From the NCBI RefSeq assembly GCF_946479755.1, contig NZ_CAMLHC010000001.1, positions 1-64,000 on the forward strand: a stretch of 64,000 bases of DNA, in the 5' to 3' direction. The notes beneath the pieces were generated by a model. That model was not told the DNA's origin. It searched no databases and was given only the letters and a program-made list of their open reading frames with translations. Both the position numbers and the translations under genes were made by a program. This document shows positions 34,403-43,467 of this stretch, in pieces (the first letter of the stretch is position 1; the number at the start of each line of letters is the position of its first letter). The DNA is from an uncultured Chitinophaga sp. GTDB lineage: Bacteria; Bacteroidota; Bacteroidia; Chitinophagales; Chitinophagaceae.

Positions 34403-35299
34403 ATGCGAAAACCGATTGTAGACATTGAACAACTGACCGCCGCGGTGATCAGTCATTACGGGAAGATTGACCATATGGAGCCGGTGCAGGACGGAATGGA
34501 GTCTTTTGCTTTCCGGCTGGTCATCTCCGGAAAAAAATATGTGCTGCGCGTGAATCATCAGGCGGAAGGTTTTGAGAAAGATGATTTCGTCAACCGGCAC
34601 CTGGCCGGCCCCGGACTACCGGTGCCGGAGATAGAAGCCATCGGTTTGCTGGAGAGCGGCGTCGCCTGGTGTTTGTCGGCCCTGGCGCCGGGCGTAACGT
34701 TACAGGACCTGCCTGCAGCTTACCTGCCGGCGGTGACCGCGCCGCTGGCTGCCGTTATGCAGGCGATGGCCGTGGCGCCATTGAACAAGGTGACCGGCTT
34801 CGGTCCTTTTAACGCGCGGGGCGAAGGACAGTATGGCAGCTGGAGCGCTTACCTGGAAAGCATTTGCGGAGAGGTGGCCTATGACTGGCCTGCTGCCGGT
34901 AAAAGAGTGCCGATGAAACGCATCCGGCCCTTGCAGGAACACCTGATGCTGGCGATACAGGGGATCCCCGAAGTACGGCAGCTGGTGCATGGTGATTTTG
35001 GTTCCAACAATGTGCTGACAGACGGCCATGTGATTACCGGCGTAATTGACTGGTCGGAAGCGATGGCGGGCGACAGCCTGTATGATACGGCCAACATTTT
35101 TTTCTGGCGTACCTGGCTGAATTGTATGGAACAGCAGGCACGTTATTTTGAAGCGCAGGGAATCGATAAAGCCCGGCTGGACGCCTACCAGTTGCGCATC
35201 GGCCTGGAAGAAGTATACCAGGCGGCCCTCGCCGGTGATATGGACGATATGGACTGGGCACTGGTACGATGTGAACACCTGGCGGGTATTTCCCGTTGA
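34403..35299 (+). CDS. Aminoglycoside phosphotransferase-family kinase
   Basis: The start is set at the ATG at 34403 because an AAAAGGAA ribosome-site-like sequence lies just before it; an ATG at 34337 would add 22 residues. The 298-residue protein has the protein-kinase-like APH fold. The nucleotide lobe has Lys-Tyr-Val-Leu-Arg-Val, and the catalytic loop is His-Gly-Asp-Phe-Gly-Ser-Asn-Asn (His196 to Asn203). Then comes Ile-Asp-Trp-Ser-Glu-Ala with the metal-binding Asp216. The Tyr-Gly-Ser-Trp-Ser-Ala-Tyr-Leu segment resembles hygromycin B 4-O-kinase relatives. It may phosphorylate an aminoglycoside, a sugar or another small molecule. Resistance cannot be concluded from sequence alone. Confidence 0.82.
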   Translation: MRKPIVDIEQLTAAVISHYGKIDHMEPVQDGMESFAFRLVISGKKYVLRVNHQAEGFEKDDFVNRHLAGPGLPVPEIEAIGLLESGVAWCLSALAPGVTLQDLPAAYLPAVTAPLAAVMQAMAVAPLNKVTGFGPFNARGEGQYGSWSAYLESICGEVAYDWPAAGKRVPMKRIRPLQEHLMLAIQGIPEVRQLVHGDFGSNNVLTDGHVITGVIDWSEAMAGDSLYDTANIFFWRTWLNCMEQQARYFEAQGIDKARLDAYQLRIGLEEVYQAALAGDMDDMDWALVRCEHLAGISR

Positions 35300-35363
35300 A
35301 TTGGGCGGCAAAAAAAATTCGTGTAATTGTAATATTGTAAATTCATCGGTTTTCCTATTTGAC

Positions 35364-35948
35364 ATGCAAGACAAAGAACTTTGGTCCTGGTACAAATCCG
35401 GAGAAATCAGTGGCCTGGAAGGGTTGTATAATGCCTATTATATGCCGCTTACCAACTATGGATTTAAATTCACGGAGGACAAATCATTTATCGAAGAGAG
35501 CATACAGGACCTCTTTCTGAAATTGTGGCGCAACAGGGATTCCATTGTCACACCGCAGGTGGTGAAACAATACCTGCTTTTATCCTTCCGGCGCATCTTG
35601 CTGCGCAAGCTGGAATACAGCCCTTCCCGGCTGGAGGAAGCGTTTTCCGGAGAACATATTCCTTTTTATTTGGAACTGTCTTATGAGCATCCCCTGATCA
35701 GAGCAGAGCGTGCAGCGGAGTTGAAGAAAAAGGTCGATGCCTTAATGGATACGCTGACCCACCGGCAGCGGGAGGCCATTTTCCTCAAATACTACGAAGA
35801 TCTGTCATATGAAGAGATTGCAGAGATCCTGCAAATCAACACAGGAGGCACCTACAAACTGGTTTACCGCGCATTGGAGCGCCTGAGAGAGCAATTCGGC
35901 GACTTCTCCCTCCTGGTACTTTTATACCTGCTGCAACGCCGCTACTAA
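35364..35948 (+). CDS. ECF-type RNA polymerase sigma factor (second circuit)
   Basis: The protein has 194 residues from the ATG at 35364; the longer reading frame upstream only overlaps the kinase gene. Region 2 shows Glu-Ser-Ile-Gln-Asp-Leu-Phe-Leu-Lys-Leu-Trp. Region 4 shows Arg-Gln-Arg-Glu-Ala-Ile-Phe-Leu-Lys-Tyr-Tyr and the helix-turn-helix Ser-Tyr-Glu-Glu-Ile-Ala-Glu-Ile-Leu-Gln. It is followed by an A/T-rich spacer containing a TTTTCAAAA palindrome and then fecR. It should direct transcription of the SusC/SusD pair downstream. Confidence 0.9.
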   Translation: MQDKELWSWYKSGEISGLEGLYNAYYMPLTNYGFKFTEDKSFIEESIQDLFLKLWRNRDSIVTPQVVKQYLLLSFRRILLRKLEYSPSRLEEAFSGEHIPFYLELSYEHPLIRAERAAELKKKVDALMDTLTHRQREAIFLKYYEDLSYEEIAEILQINTGGTYKLVYRALERLREQFGDFSLLVLLYLLQRRY

Positions 35949-36013
35949 AATTTTTTTCAAAATTTTTTTTTGAAAATGGGATAATCCGGATGTCCTGTTG
36001 TGTCTTATGAGTG

Positions 36014-37000
36014 ATGAACAAAGACTATCGTGATTATCGGATGGAGGATTTCCTGGCGGACGAATATTTTATCCGCTGGGTGAAGTTCCCTGACGCGGCA
36101 GCTAACGCCTTCTGGCAGCAGCTATCCGCTGACGTGCCGGAGAAAGCCCCGCTCATGCGGGAAGCCCGGGAGGTGGTGTATGCCCTGTCTACACCGGTGC
36201 TGGAAAAAAATGATCCTGCCCGCGAAAAGATATGGCAGGCGGTACTGGACAATATCCAACAGACGCCGGTACGGCCCCTGCGGCGTTATCGCCGGCTATG
36301 GCTGGCGGCAGCCTCCGTACTGTTACTGCTGGCGCTGGGCGCCACCTGGTATTTTACGGCTACCATTACTGTCAGTACAGGTTATGGGGAAACAAGGGAA
36401 GTTATTTTACCCGATCATTCTTCCCTGATGCTGAACGCACACTCCACCGCTACCTATGCCCGCAGCTGGGCCGTTACCGGCAGGAGAGAAGTGTTGTTGG
36501 AGGGGGAAGCCTTCTTCGATGTAAAACATACCGGCGATACTTTCCGCGTTCAGGCCGGGCCTGCGCGTATTACAGTACTGGGCACCGCTTTCAATGTACG
36601 CAGCCGGGAGGATATAACAGCCGTAGTGCTGCAACGGGGGCGTGTACGCATTGACATCACCAACGGCGAAGGGCAGCCGGCATTCCTGCAACCGGGAGAG
36701 GGATGGTCTTATACCCATCAGCAGCCGCCGGTAGTCATGCAGGCTGTCGATACCGCCGCCGCCACCGCCTGGACGCGGCATGAACTCCTGCTCAATGCCA
36801 CCAAAGTAAAAGAGGTCATCAACCTCCTCAAAGATAATTACGGCTATACGGTAATATTGGAAGACAGCATCATCGGTGAACGTGAAATTAAAGGAAGGAT
36901 ACCTATGCAAAGGGAGAAAGATCTCCTGTTCGTATTGTCCAGGATACTGGATGTAGACATTCAGCAAAAAAACGACACGCTTTTGTTCACTACCAGGTAG
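36014..37000 (+). CDS. FecR-family anti-sigma factor (second circuit)
   Basis: The protein has 328 residues from the ATG at 36014; the GTG just before it gives one extra residue. It has a cytoplasmic N-terminal region, one membrane helix (Leu-Trp-Leu-Ala-Ala-Ala-Ser-Val-Leu-Leu-Leu-Leu-Ala-Leu) at about 97-116, and a periplasmic FecR domain (Leu-Pro-Asp-His-Ser-Ser-Leu-Met-Leu-Asn-Ala; Gly-Glu-Ala-Phe-Phe-Asp-Val; Val-Leu-Gly-Thr-Ala-Phe-Asn-Val). A C-terminal DUF4974-type domain follows. It is predicted to inhibit the sigma factor encoded 65 bases upstream until the SusC-type receptor downstream signals through its STN domain. Confidence 0.93.
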   Translation: MNKDYRDYRMEDFLADEYFIRWVKFPDAAANAFWQQLSADVPEKAPLMREAREVVYALSTPVLEKNDPAREKIWQAVLDNIQQTPVRPLRRYRRLWLAAASVLLLLALGATWYFTATITVSTGYGETREVILPDHSSLMLNAHSTATYARSWAVTGRREVLLEGEAFFDVKHTGDTFRVQAGPARITVLGTAFNVRSREDITAVVLQRGRVRIDITNGEGQPAFLQPGEGWSYTHQQPPVVMQAVDTAAATAWTRHELLLNATKVKEVINLLKDNYGYTVILEDSIIGEREIKGRIPMQREKDLLFVLSRILDVDIQQKNDTLLFTTR

Positions 37001-37037
37001 TGAGATTTTTTATCAACCAACAACCAACCAAACATCA

Positions 37038-40000
37038 ATGATGACGAGAGCACAGTTACACAAAACTGCGGCTGTGGTGTGTTCATTCCTGTTGTGTATA
37101 CAGCTGGCACACGCACAGATGAAGACCATGCCGGTCAGTGCCGCGCTGCAGGAAATCACCCGTCGCTATGGTACCAGCTTCGTGTATGAAAACAACCTGC
37201 TGGACAATGTGACCACCACCGTGGACACGAACGCTTTCCGTGGTAAAACGGTGGAAGCCGTACTGAAAGAAGTATTGTATCAGCGGGGGTACCTTTTTCT
37301 GTACGTTAACGACAACACCTATACGATTGTGAAGGACGTACGCCGGAAGGCTGCACCCGCCAATGTTACAGGCGTTGCGACTGACATGGACAACAGCGCT
37401 GCCGGTGCAGATCCGTTGCTGGTAAGAGGCCGGGTGACAGATGAAAACGGCAGCCCGCTGCCGGGCGTAACCATCAAACCTGCTTCCGGCAGGGCCGGCG
37501 CTTTCACCGACGGCAACGGTTCGTATATCGTTCGTTTGTCAAAGCCGGGAGAAATGGTGGTTTTCACCTTCATCGGCTACCGTATGCAGGCAGCCACCGG
37601 CAAGCCGCGGCTGGACATAGTATTGCAGCCGGACAATATCCAGCTGAAACAGGTGGAAGTGTCCACCGGCTACCAGACCATCGCGAAAGAAAGAGCTACC
37701 GGTTCTTTCTCCCAGATACAGGAGAAGGACATGGAACGCAAAATCACCACCAACGTAGTGGACAAAATGGAAGGTATGGTGAGCGGTTTACTGGTGACCA
37801 ACAACCCGCCGGGCACCGATGGCCGCCCGTCTAAAAGCCCGGTGTTCTCCATCCGCGGACGAAACACTTTCAAAGCGCAGCAGGACCCGCTGATCGTGAT
37901 CGACGGCTTTCCGTACGAAGGAGAGCTGTCAATGATCAACCCGGAAGACATTGCCCGGATCACTTTCCTGAAAGACGCTGCAGCAGCCTCTATCTGGGGC
38001 GTGCGTGCCGCCAACGGCGTAGTGGTGATAGAAACACAGAAAGGAAAACAACAACGCCGGCAGATCAATTTCTCCACTAACTTCACCGTAGGAGGCCGGC
38101 CCGACCTGGGCTACCGCCCGGTGGCCAGTTCCGCCGACTACCTCGACTTTGAAAGTGAAGCGGTACGTAAAAACCTTATCCCCGATCCTAACGGCCGTAC
38201 CCTGCCTAACGTCAGCGCCGGCGCCGATATCTTCTACCGCTACAAACGCGGCGAAATAACGGAAGCGCAACGCGATACGCTGGTAGCGCAACTGGCGGGT
38301 TACGATTATAAATCACAGTACCAGCAGTACCTGTTGCAACGCCAGCAAATACAGCAATACAACCTGTCCATGAGCGGCGGCAGTGATGTTGCGCAGTACT
38401 TCGTCTCCGGCTCCATCAGCGATGAACTGCCGGTAGCCAAAGGCAACCGCAACACCAGGGTCACCATCAACTCCACGAACAACTTCCGGCTTCATAAAAA
38501 TCTTGACGCCAACCTGGGGATCATGGCGGTGATGAACACTGCTAAAAACAACGGCCTTGGCTTGTCGCCGCTGGAACCGGGTATCAACACCCTGTTGCCT
38601 TACGACCGTATCGTAGACGATAACGGCAAGGCCATCCAGTACGCCCGCGCTTTCAACGGCCGCGCCCTGGATTCCCTGCAGCGCCTCGGCTATCTGCCAT
38701 GGAGATATGATTACCTGGCAGAACTGGCGAATGCAGACAACACCGTCCGCCAAAACCTCTACCGCATCAACGCCGGCTTCAACTACCGCATCATCCCCGG
38801 ACTGACGGCTACGCTGAGCGGCCTCTATGAGCGCTCTTTCCAGCGTAACCGCAACTATTACAGTCCCGATACCTACACGGCCAGAAATACCGTTAACAAT
38901 GCTACCTCGGTGGCCGCAGGGAACCCTGCCACGCTGGTGTACGGCCTGCCGAAGGGCGGTATCCTGAATATTGCCAACGCGGAGATGGAACACTACGACG
39001 TGCGTGGGCAGCTGAACCTGAACCGCCAGTTCGGAAAGCGGCACCGGATAGATGCCGTGGCGGGCAGCGAAATACGGCAGGTATGGACTAACAGCGCTTC
39101 CAGCCGCCTGTATGGTTATGATGATCAGTCGCTGGCCTTCATGCCGGTGAATTATGACACCTATTACAAAACAGCCGTTACCGGTAACCAGTCCAAACCC
39201 AGCCCTCCGAATAGCCTGGGCGATACGAGGGACCGGTTTATGTCTTGGTATACCAACGCCAACTACACCTATAACAGCCGCTATGTATTCTCCGGAAGCG
39301 CCAGGCTGGACGACTCCAACCTGTTTGGCGCCAGCGATAAATACCGCGCCACGCCGCTATGGTCATTAGGAGGCATGTGGAAACTGGGAGAGGAGTCGTT
39401 TATGCAGCTGCCTTTCCTCAACCGCCTCAATCTGCGTGTAACCTATGGCGTGAATGGTAACGTGGATAAAACCACCAGCCCCTTCCTGATCGCCGCCGTA
39501 TCGTCTTCCCCGGGATATTATAACGGACAGCCTTATGCGAGCATCAGCAATCCGGCCAACCCGCTGTTGCGCTGGGAGAAAACAAAAACCTTCAACGTGG
39601 GCGCCGACCTCTCTTTCTGGGACAGCCGCCTCGATATAACGCTGGACGTATACCGCAAACACAGCTATGACCTGTTAGGCCCGGCGGAGTTTAATGCCAC
39701 CTACGGCTTCACCATGCTGACCGTCAATACGGCGGAATTACGTAACAACGGGATCGATCTTAATGTTACTGCAGCATTGATACAACGGAAACATTTTTCG
39801 TGGAAAGCGAACATGAACTTCGGCTACAACGAAAACAAAGTGGTGTCTTCCAACCTGCAGCGGGAAAACGTGACCTATTACAGTAACAGCGGCACAGGCG
39901 CCAATCCTGTAAAAGGCAAACCTATTGAAGGCATCTACAGCTACCGTTACGGTGGCCTGGACAGCATCGGCCGGCCGATCGTATTATCCGGCGACGGCAA

Positions 40001-40559
40001 ACGGAACCTGGCGAACGCTGACATCTCCGCCGATCTGTCTACCCTGGCTTACAGCGGCACCACCGTGCCCCGGTTCTTCGGCGGGTTGACGAACATTGTC
40101 CGTTACAAACAGCTGGAGCTGTCTTTCCTGATCACCTATAAGATGGGATATGTATTCCGTCGCCCTACAGTAGACTACTTCAGTTACTTCACGCAGAAGT
40201 CCATTCACAGCGATGTGGCAGAGCGCTGGCGCAAGCCGGGCGACGAAGCGCGTACAGACGTGCCCGTAGTTCCTGCTACCGGTGTCAACTATACGAATAC
40301 CTGGTATCCGAAATCAGACCGGCTGATAGAAAGCGGTGCCCATATCCGCCTGCGGGAGGTATCGCTGGCGTACGAGCTGCCATCGCTGGTGCTGCGCCCG
40401 TTGCGTATGCAGCGGCTGTCGCTGATGGCTTATGGACGAAACCTTGCGCTGTGGACCAAAAACAAGGAAGGGATTGATCCGGACTACATTCCCGGCGCTT
40501 ATTATTCCCTGCTGCCGCCTGCGCGTTCCTTTGCCGTTGGCCTGAAAACAACTTTTTAA
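37038..40559 (+). CDS. SusC/RagA-family TonB-linked receptor with STN domain (second circuit)
   Basis: An 1173-residue protein. In order it has a signal peptide (ending Ala-His-Ala-Gln), an STN domain (about 30-100), a carboxypeptidase-regulatory-like domain (about 132-200; Pro-Leu-Pro-Gly-Val-Thr-Ile), a plug and a barrel ending in Thr-Thr-Phe. The SusC signature is present in Val-Ile-Asp-Gly-Phe-Pro-Tyr-Glu-Gly and Phe-Leu-Lys-Asp-Ala-Ala-Ala-Ala-Ser-Ile-Trp-Gly, the Trp-Gly form replacing the commoner Tyr-Gly. It imports an unknown ligand together with the SusD protein encoded 18 bases downstream, and it signals to FecR. The only neighbouring enzyme-like gene is a thioredoxin-family protein. 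Confidence 0.95.
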   Translation: MMTRAQLHKTAAVVCSFLLCIQLAHAQMKTMPVSAALQEITRRYGTSFVYENNLLDNVTTTVDTNAFRGKTVEAVLKEVLYQRGYLFLYVNDNTYTIVKDVRRKAAPANVTGVATDMDNSAAGADPLLVRGRVTDENGSPLPGVTIKPASGRAGAFTDGNGSYIVRLSKPGEMVVFTFIGYRMQAATGKPRLDIVLQPDNIQLKQVEVSTGYQTIAKERATGSFSQIQEKDMERKITTNVVDKMEGMVSGLLVTNNPPGTDGRPSKSPVFSIRGRNTFKAQQDPLIVIDGFPYEGELSMINPEDIARITFLKDAAAASIWGVRAANGVVVIETQKGKQQRRQINFSTNFTVGGRPDLGYRPVASSADYLDFESEAVRKNLIPDPNGRTLPNVSAGADIFYRYKRGEITEAQRDTLVAQLAGYDYKSQYQQYLLQRQQIQQYNLSMSGGSDVAQYFVSGSISDELPVAKGNRNTRVTINSTNNFRLHKNLDANLGIMAVMNTAKNNGLGLSPLEPGINTLLPYDRIVDDNGKAIQYARAFNGRALDSLQRLGYLPWRYDYLAELANADNTVRQNLYRINAGFNYRIIPGLTATLSGLYERSFQRNRNYYSPDTYTARNTVNNATSVAAGNPATLVYGLPKGGILNIANAEMEHYDVRGQLNLNRQFGKRHRIDAVAGSEIRQVWTNSASSRLYGYDDQSLAFMPVNYDTYYKTAVTGNQSKPSPPNSLGDTRDRFMSWYTNANYTYNSRYVFSGSARLDDSNLFGASDKYRATPLWSLGGMWKLGEESFMQLPFLNRLNLRVTYGVNGNVDKTTSPFLIAAVSSSPGYYNGQPYASISNPANPLLRWEKTKTFNVGADLSFWDSRLDITLDVYRKHSYDLLGPAEFNATYGFTMLTVNTAELRNNGIDLNVTAALIQRKHFSWKANMNFGYNENKVVSSNLQRENVTYYSNSGTGANPVKGKPIEGIYSYRYGGLDSIGRPIVLSGDGKRNLANADISADLSTLAYSGTTVPRFFGGLTNIVRYKQLELSFLITYKMGYVFRRPTVDYFSYFTQKSIHSDVAERWRKPGDEARTDVPVVPATGVNYTNTWYPKSDRLIESGAHIRLREVSLAYELPSLVLRPLRMQRLSLMAYGRNLALWTKNKEGIDPDYIPGAYYSLLPPARSFAVGLKTTF

Positions 40560-40577
40560 TCTTAAAAATGTAGCCTG

Positions 40578-41939
40578 ATGTTTCGCACTTTGATATATGC
40601 CGCTGCTTTGATAACCCTTGCCGGTTGTGGCAGGGATTACCTCGATATAAAACCGAAAGGCAAGGTGATTCCTTCTGCGTATAAGGATTACCGTTTGCTG
40701 ATGAATAACTACAATGACCTGGTGAATGCGTACGGAGCAGATGAAATGGCTTCCGACAACGTGGAGTACTATGAACAGCAGGGACTGGACTACCTGGGCA
40801 CTTCCACCTACCGGATACATACCTGGCAGGACGATGTCTGGATGTCTACCGACAACGACGCCCAGTGGAGCAACCTGTATAAGCATGTGTACCTCGCCAA
40901 CGTGGTGGTGGAAGGGATGAAGAAGGTGACCGACGGTGCTGAAAAAGAGCGCAACCAGTTGGTGGGCGAGGCGCTGGTACACCGGGCTTTTGCTTACCTG
41001 TCGCTCGTGAATTTGTACGCGGTGCAGTATGATGCTTCCTCCGCGGCGTCAGACAAAGGCGTGCCGCTGCTGCTGGCGCCTACCACCGATGGTAAATTGA
41101 ACAGGGCCTCTGTGAAAGCCGTCTACGACCAGTTGCTGGCCGATCTGAGTCAGGCCACATCGCTGCTGGGGACCACCAGTACCAGCGCTTATGAGCCTAC
41201 ACTGGCAGCGGCTTACGCCCTGCAGGCCCGCGCTTACCTGGTCAGGGGAGAGTATCCCGAAGCCCTGAAAGCTGCTTCGAAAACACTGGAGATCAAAAAC
41301 CAGCTGACCGACTATAACAAAGCCGTGGCGGACCCGCGCAACACCTTCCCCGAAAACAGGAGTAATCCGGAAACGATCCTGATGAAAACCGTTTCCAACA
41401 GCTACAGCTGGTTTTCCCTGAGTAAAGATTTACAGGCGGAGTTCAAAGATTCGCTGACAGATCTGCGGTACAAAATACTGTTTACCACTACCACCGATCC
41501 GTTTGTGGGCTACCTCTATTACTATGGCGAGTTCCTGTCGTTCGACTCCCGGCTGGTAGGGCCCACGGTGCCGGAGATGTACCTGGTACGCGCAGAATGT
41601 AACGCCCGGCTCAATAACGTGGCCGCTGCCGTGCAGGACCTGAACACGCTGCGTAAAATGCGTATTGCGACGGCGGCATACGTGCCATCCACGGCTGCCA
41701 CGGGAGAGGAGGCGCTGCGAATGGTGCTGTCTGAACGCCGGCGGGAACTGTGTTTCAAAGGCCAGCGGTTATTCGATATGAAACGATTGAATAAAGACCC
41801 GCGTTTCGCGAAAACGGTCACGCATACCTACAGCGGGCAAACATTTACGCTGAAGCCCAACGACTACCATTATGTGTTTCCTATTGCGCCGAAGCTGATG
41901 CAGCTGAACCCGGAGCTGGAACCGAATGAAAGAAGATAA
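40578..41939 (+). CDS. SusD/RagB-like outer-membrane lipoprotein (second circuit)
   Basis: A 453-residue lipoprotein with its lipobox at Cys17 (Thr-Leu-Ala-Gly-Cys) followed by the SusD start Asp-Tyr-Leu-Asp-Ile-Lys-Pro-Lys-Gly. It is shorter than the first SusD in this window. The C-terminal RagB/SusD block is visible as Glu-Met-Tyr-Leu-Val-Arg-Ala-Glu-Cys and Leu-Ser-Glu-Arg-Arg-Arg-Glu-Leu-Cys-Phe-Lys-Gly-Gln-Arg. It works as the lid of the SusC transporter encoded just before it. A terminator follows at 41994-42037. Confidence 0.92.
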   Translation: MFRTLIYAAALITLAGCGRDYLDIKPKGKVIPSAYKDYRLLMNNYNDLVNAYGADEMASDNVEYYEQQGLDYLGTSTYRIHTWQDDVWMSTDNDAQWSNLYKHVYLANVVVEGMKKVTDGAEKERNQLVGEALVHRAFAYLSLVNLYAVQYDASSAASDKGVPLLLAPTTDGKLNRASVKAVYDQLLADLSQATSLLGTTSTSAYEPTLAAAYALQARAYLVRGEYPEALKAASKTLEIKNQLTDYNKAVADPRNTFPENRSNPETILMKTVSNSYSWFSLSKDLQAEFKDSLTDLRYKILFTTTTDPFVGYLYYYGEFLSFDSRLVGPTVPEMYLVRAECNARLNNVAAAVQDLNTLRKMRIATAAYVPSTAATGEEALRMVLSERRRELCFKGQRLFDMKRLNKDPRFAKTVTHTYSGQTFTLKPNDYHYVFPIAPKLMQLNPELEPNERR

Positions 41940-41993
41940 CCAACCATGAGGGAGACGGCGGACCTCTTTACCTGGGCGCCGTAGGGGCATGAT

Positions 41994-42037
41994 GGCTGTC
42001 CCGGCCCGGGACATACGCGCCACCGGGACAGCCTTTT
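41994..42037 (+). terminator. Rho-independent terminator after the second SusC/SusD pair
   Basis: An 11-bp perfect stem (41994-42004 with 42023-42033) with an 18-base loop is followed by four T. The loop contains further GC pairing. The short T-run makes it weaker than others here, so some transcription may reach the thioredoxin gene. Confidence 0.6.
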
Positions 42038-42131
42038 GAACCGTTGATAAAAAAACGGCAGTGTTATGGGAGGCTATATACGGGAAGACATTTAAATTGT
42101 ACACGTAAAAACCAAACCAACACATTAACGT

Positions 42132-43367
42132 ATGATGAAAAAATTATTATTAGTGCTGGCCACCTGCCTGCCGTTTACTTTGCCGGCGCAGGAAAAGGGG
42201 ATCCACTTCGAGCACGAACTGAGCTGGAAGGATGTCCGCGCCAAAGCCCAAAAAGAAGGTAAGTTTATTTTCATGGATTGTTACACCACCTGGTGCGGTC
42301 CCTGTAAGATGATGAGCCGCGATATTTTCCCCCAGCAGGCGGTCGGTGATTTCTTCAACGACAAGTTCATCTCCGTGAAAGTGCAGATGGACAAAACCGC
42401 CAAGGATGACGATGCTGTAAAACGCTGGTATGACGATGCCGACGCTATCGCCAAAGAATATAACGTGATGGCCTATCCGACATTCCTGTATTTTGCGCCC
42501 GACGGAAAGCTGGTGCACCTGGTAGTCGGCAGCGATAGCGCTGCCGCATTCATTGCAGCTTCTGCCAAAGCCCTGAAGCCGGAAACACAGTACTACACCC
42601 GTATGGAAGTGATGGCTAAAAATGCAGGCAATGAACCGGATACACTGAAACGGTTGGCAGAAGAAGCTATGGAGATGTATGACGGCCGCTACTCCGCCCT
42701 GTTTGCCAGTCGTTATCTCCGGGCGGTACCCAGTGTATATACATCAGAGACGTTGCAGTTCCTGGATAAGTTTACCCACAGCAGCAGAGACACCGGTTTT
42801 GTCATCTTCCGTAAAAATCCGGCAAAAGTCAACCAGGTAATGGGGGCAAAGTATGCAGAAAAGAAAGTTGAGCAGATCATTTTTGGAGAAGAAATCTATG
42901 CCAACCTGAAAGAAGGTATCACGCCTGATTTTAAGGTGATAGAAACGAAGCTGCAAAAGAAATATCCCGATCTGTCCCGCAGGCTGATAGATAAGTTCAG
43001 GCTACAGTTCTACCAGGGCAAAGACTATGATCAGTTTGAAAAGGCGGTGAAGGGATACATCAAACAATATGATAAACAACTGGATCCTTCCGACCTGAGC
43101 AGCTTTGCGCGCACGGTGGCCCGTAAGGCGAAAGATACCGCTATGTTACGTACCGCACTCACATGGAGTGAGCGTGCCGTAAAAGAGAACCCCGGCCCGG
43201 ACGCTGCGAGCGTACAGGCCATGCTGGTGTACCGGTTGGGTGATACGGCAACGGCTATCCGTTTACAGGAAGGTGTTATTAGTGATCTCGCCGCAAAGGA
43301 GAAAAAATTTCAAAAGGAATACCAGGAGAAAGTGCTTGATAAGATGAAAAAGGGAGAAAGCCTTTAG
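42132..43367 (+). CDS. Thioredoxin-family periplasmic protein
   Basis: A 411-residue protein with a signal peptide of about 20 residues (ending Leu-Pro-Ala-Gln) and a thioredoxin domain with the active site Trp-Cys-Gly-Pro-Cys at 54-58. The cis-proline strand is Met-Ala-Tyr-Pro-Thr-Phe-Leu-Tyr-Phe. The remaining 270 residues are helical, TPR-like, and not recognised as a known domain. It is predicted to reduce or exchange disulfides in the periplasm. Its position directly after a SusC/SusD operon is common in Bacteroidota, but its substrate is unknown. Confidence 0.88.
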   Translation: MMKKLLLVLATCLPFTLPAQEKGIHFEHELSWKDVRAKAQKEGKFIFMDCYTTWCGPCKMMSRDIFPQQAVGDFFNDKFISVKVQMDKTAKDDDAVKRWYDDADAIAKEYNVMAYPTFLYFAPDGKLVHLVVGSDSAAAFIAASAKALKPETQYYTRMEVMAKNAGNEPDTLKRLAEEAMEMYDGRYSALFASRYLRAVPSVYTSETLQFLDKFTHSSRDTGFVIFRKNPAKVNQVMGAKYAEKKVEQIIFGEEIYANLKEGITPDFKVIETKLQKKYPDLSRRLIDKFRLQFYQGKDYDQFEKAVKGYIKQYDKQLDPSDLSSFARTVARKAKDTAMLRTALTWSERAVKENPGPDAASVQAMLVYRLGDTATAIRLQEGVISDLAAKEKKFQKEYQEKVLDKMKKGESL

Positions 43368-43368
43368 A

Positions 43369-43458
43369 AATTACGAATTACGAATTGAAGGTTTTCTATT
43401 GGAAAGGGTGGTTAGTAGCCGCTCTTTGAAAAAAGCCTTAAATTCGTAATTCGTAATT
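43369..43458. repeat. Inverted-repeat element with ATTACGA arms
   Basis: An 18-bp perfect inverted repeat (43369-43386 and 43441-43458) can be extended inward to 23 bp with one mismatch. It encloses about 50 bases. Each arm is itself a tandem of AATTACG units. It fills the space between the thioredoxin and ATPase genes. The form is that of a small non-coding palindromic element or MITE-like repeat, and it could fold as a long hairpin. Confidence 0.7.
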
Positions 43459-43467
43459 GAGTTTGTT

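Noticed and set aside
34403..35299. A confirmed antibiotic-resistance gene
   Set aside because: The APH motifs are clear, but the family also includes kinases for sugars, choline-like compounds and other molecules. No mobile element or resistance context is present.
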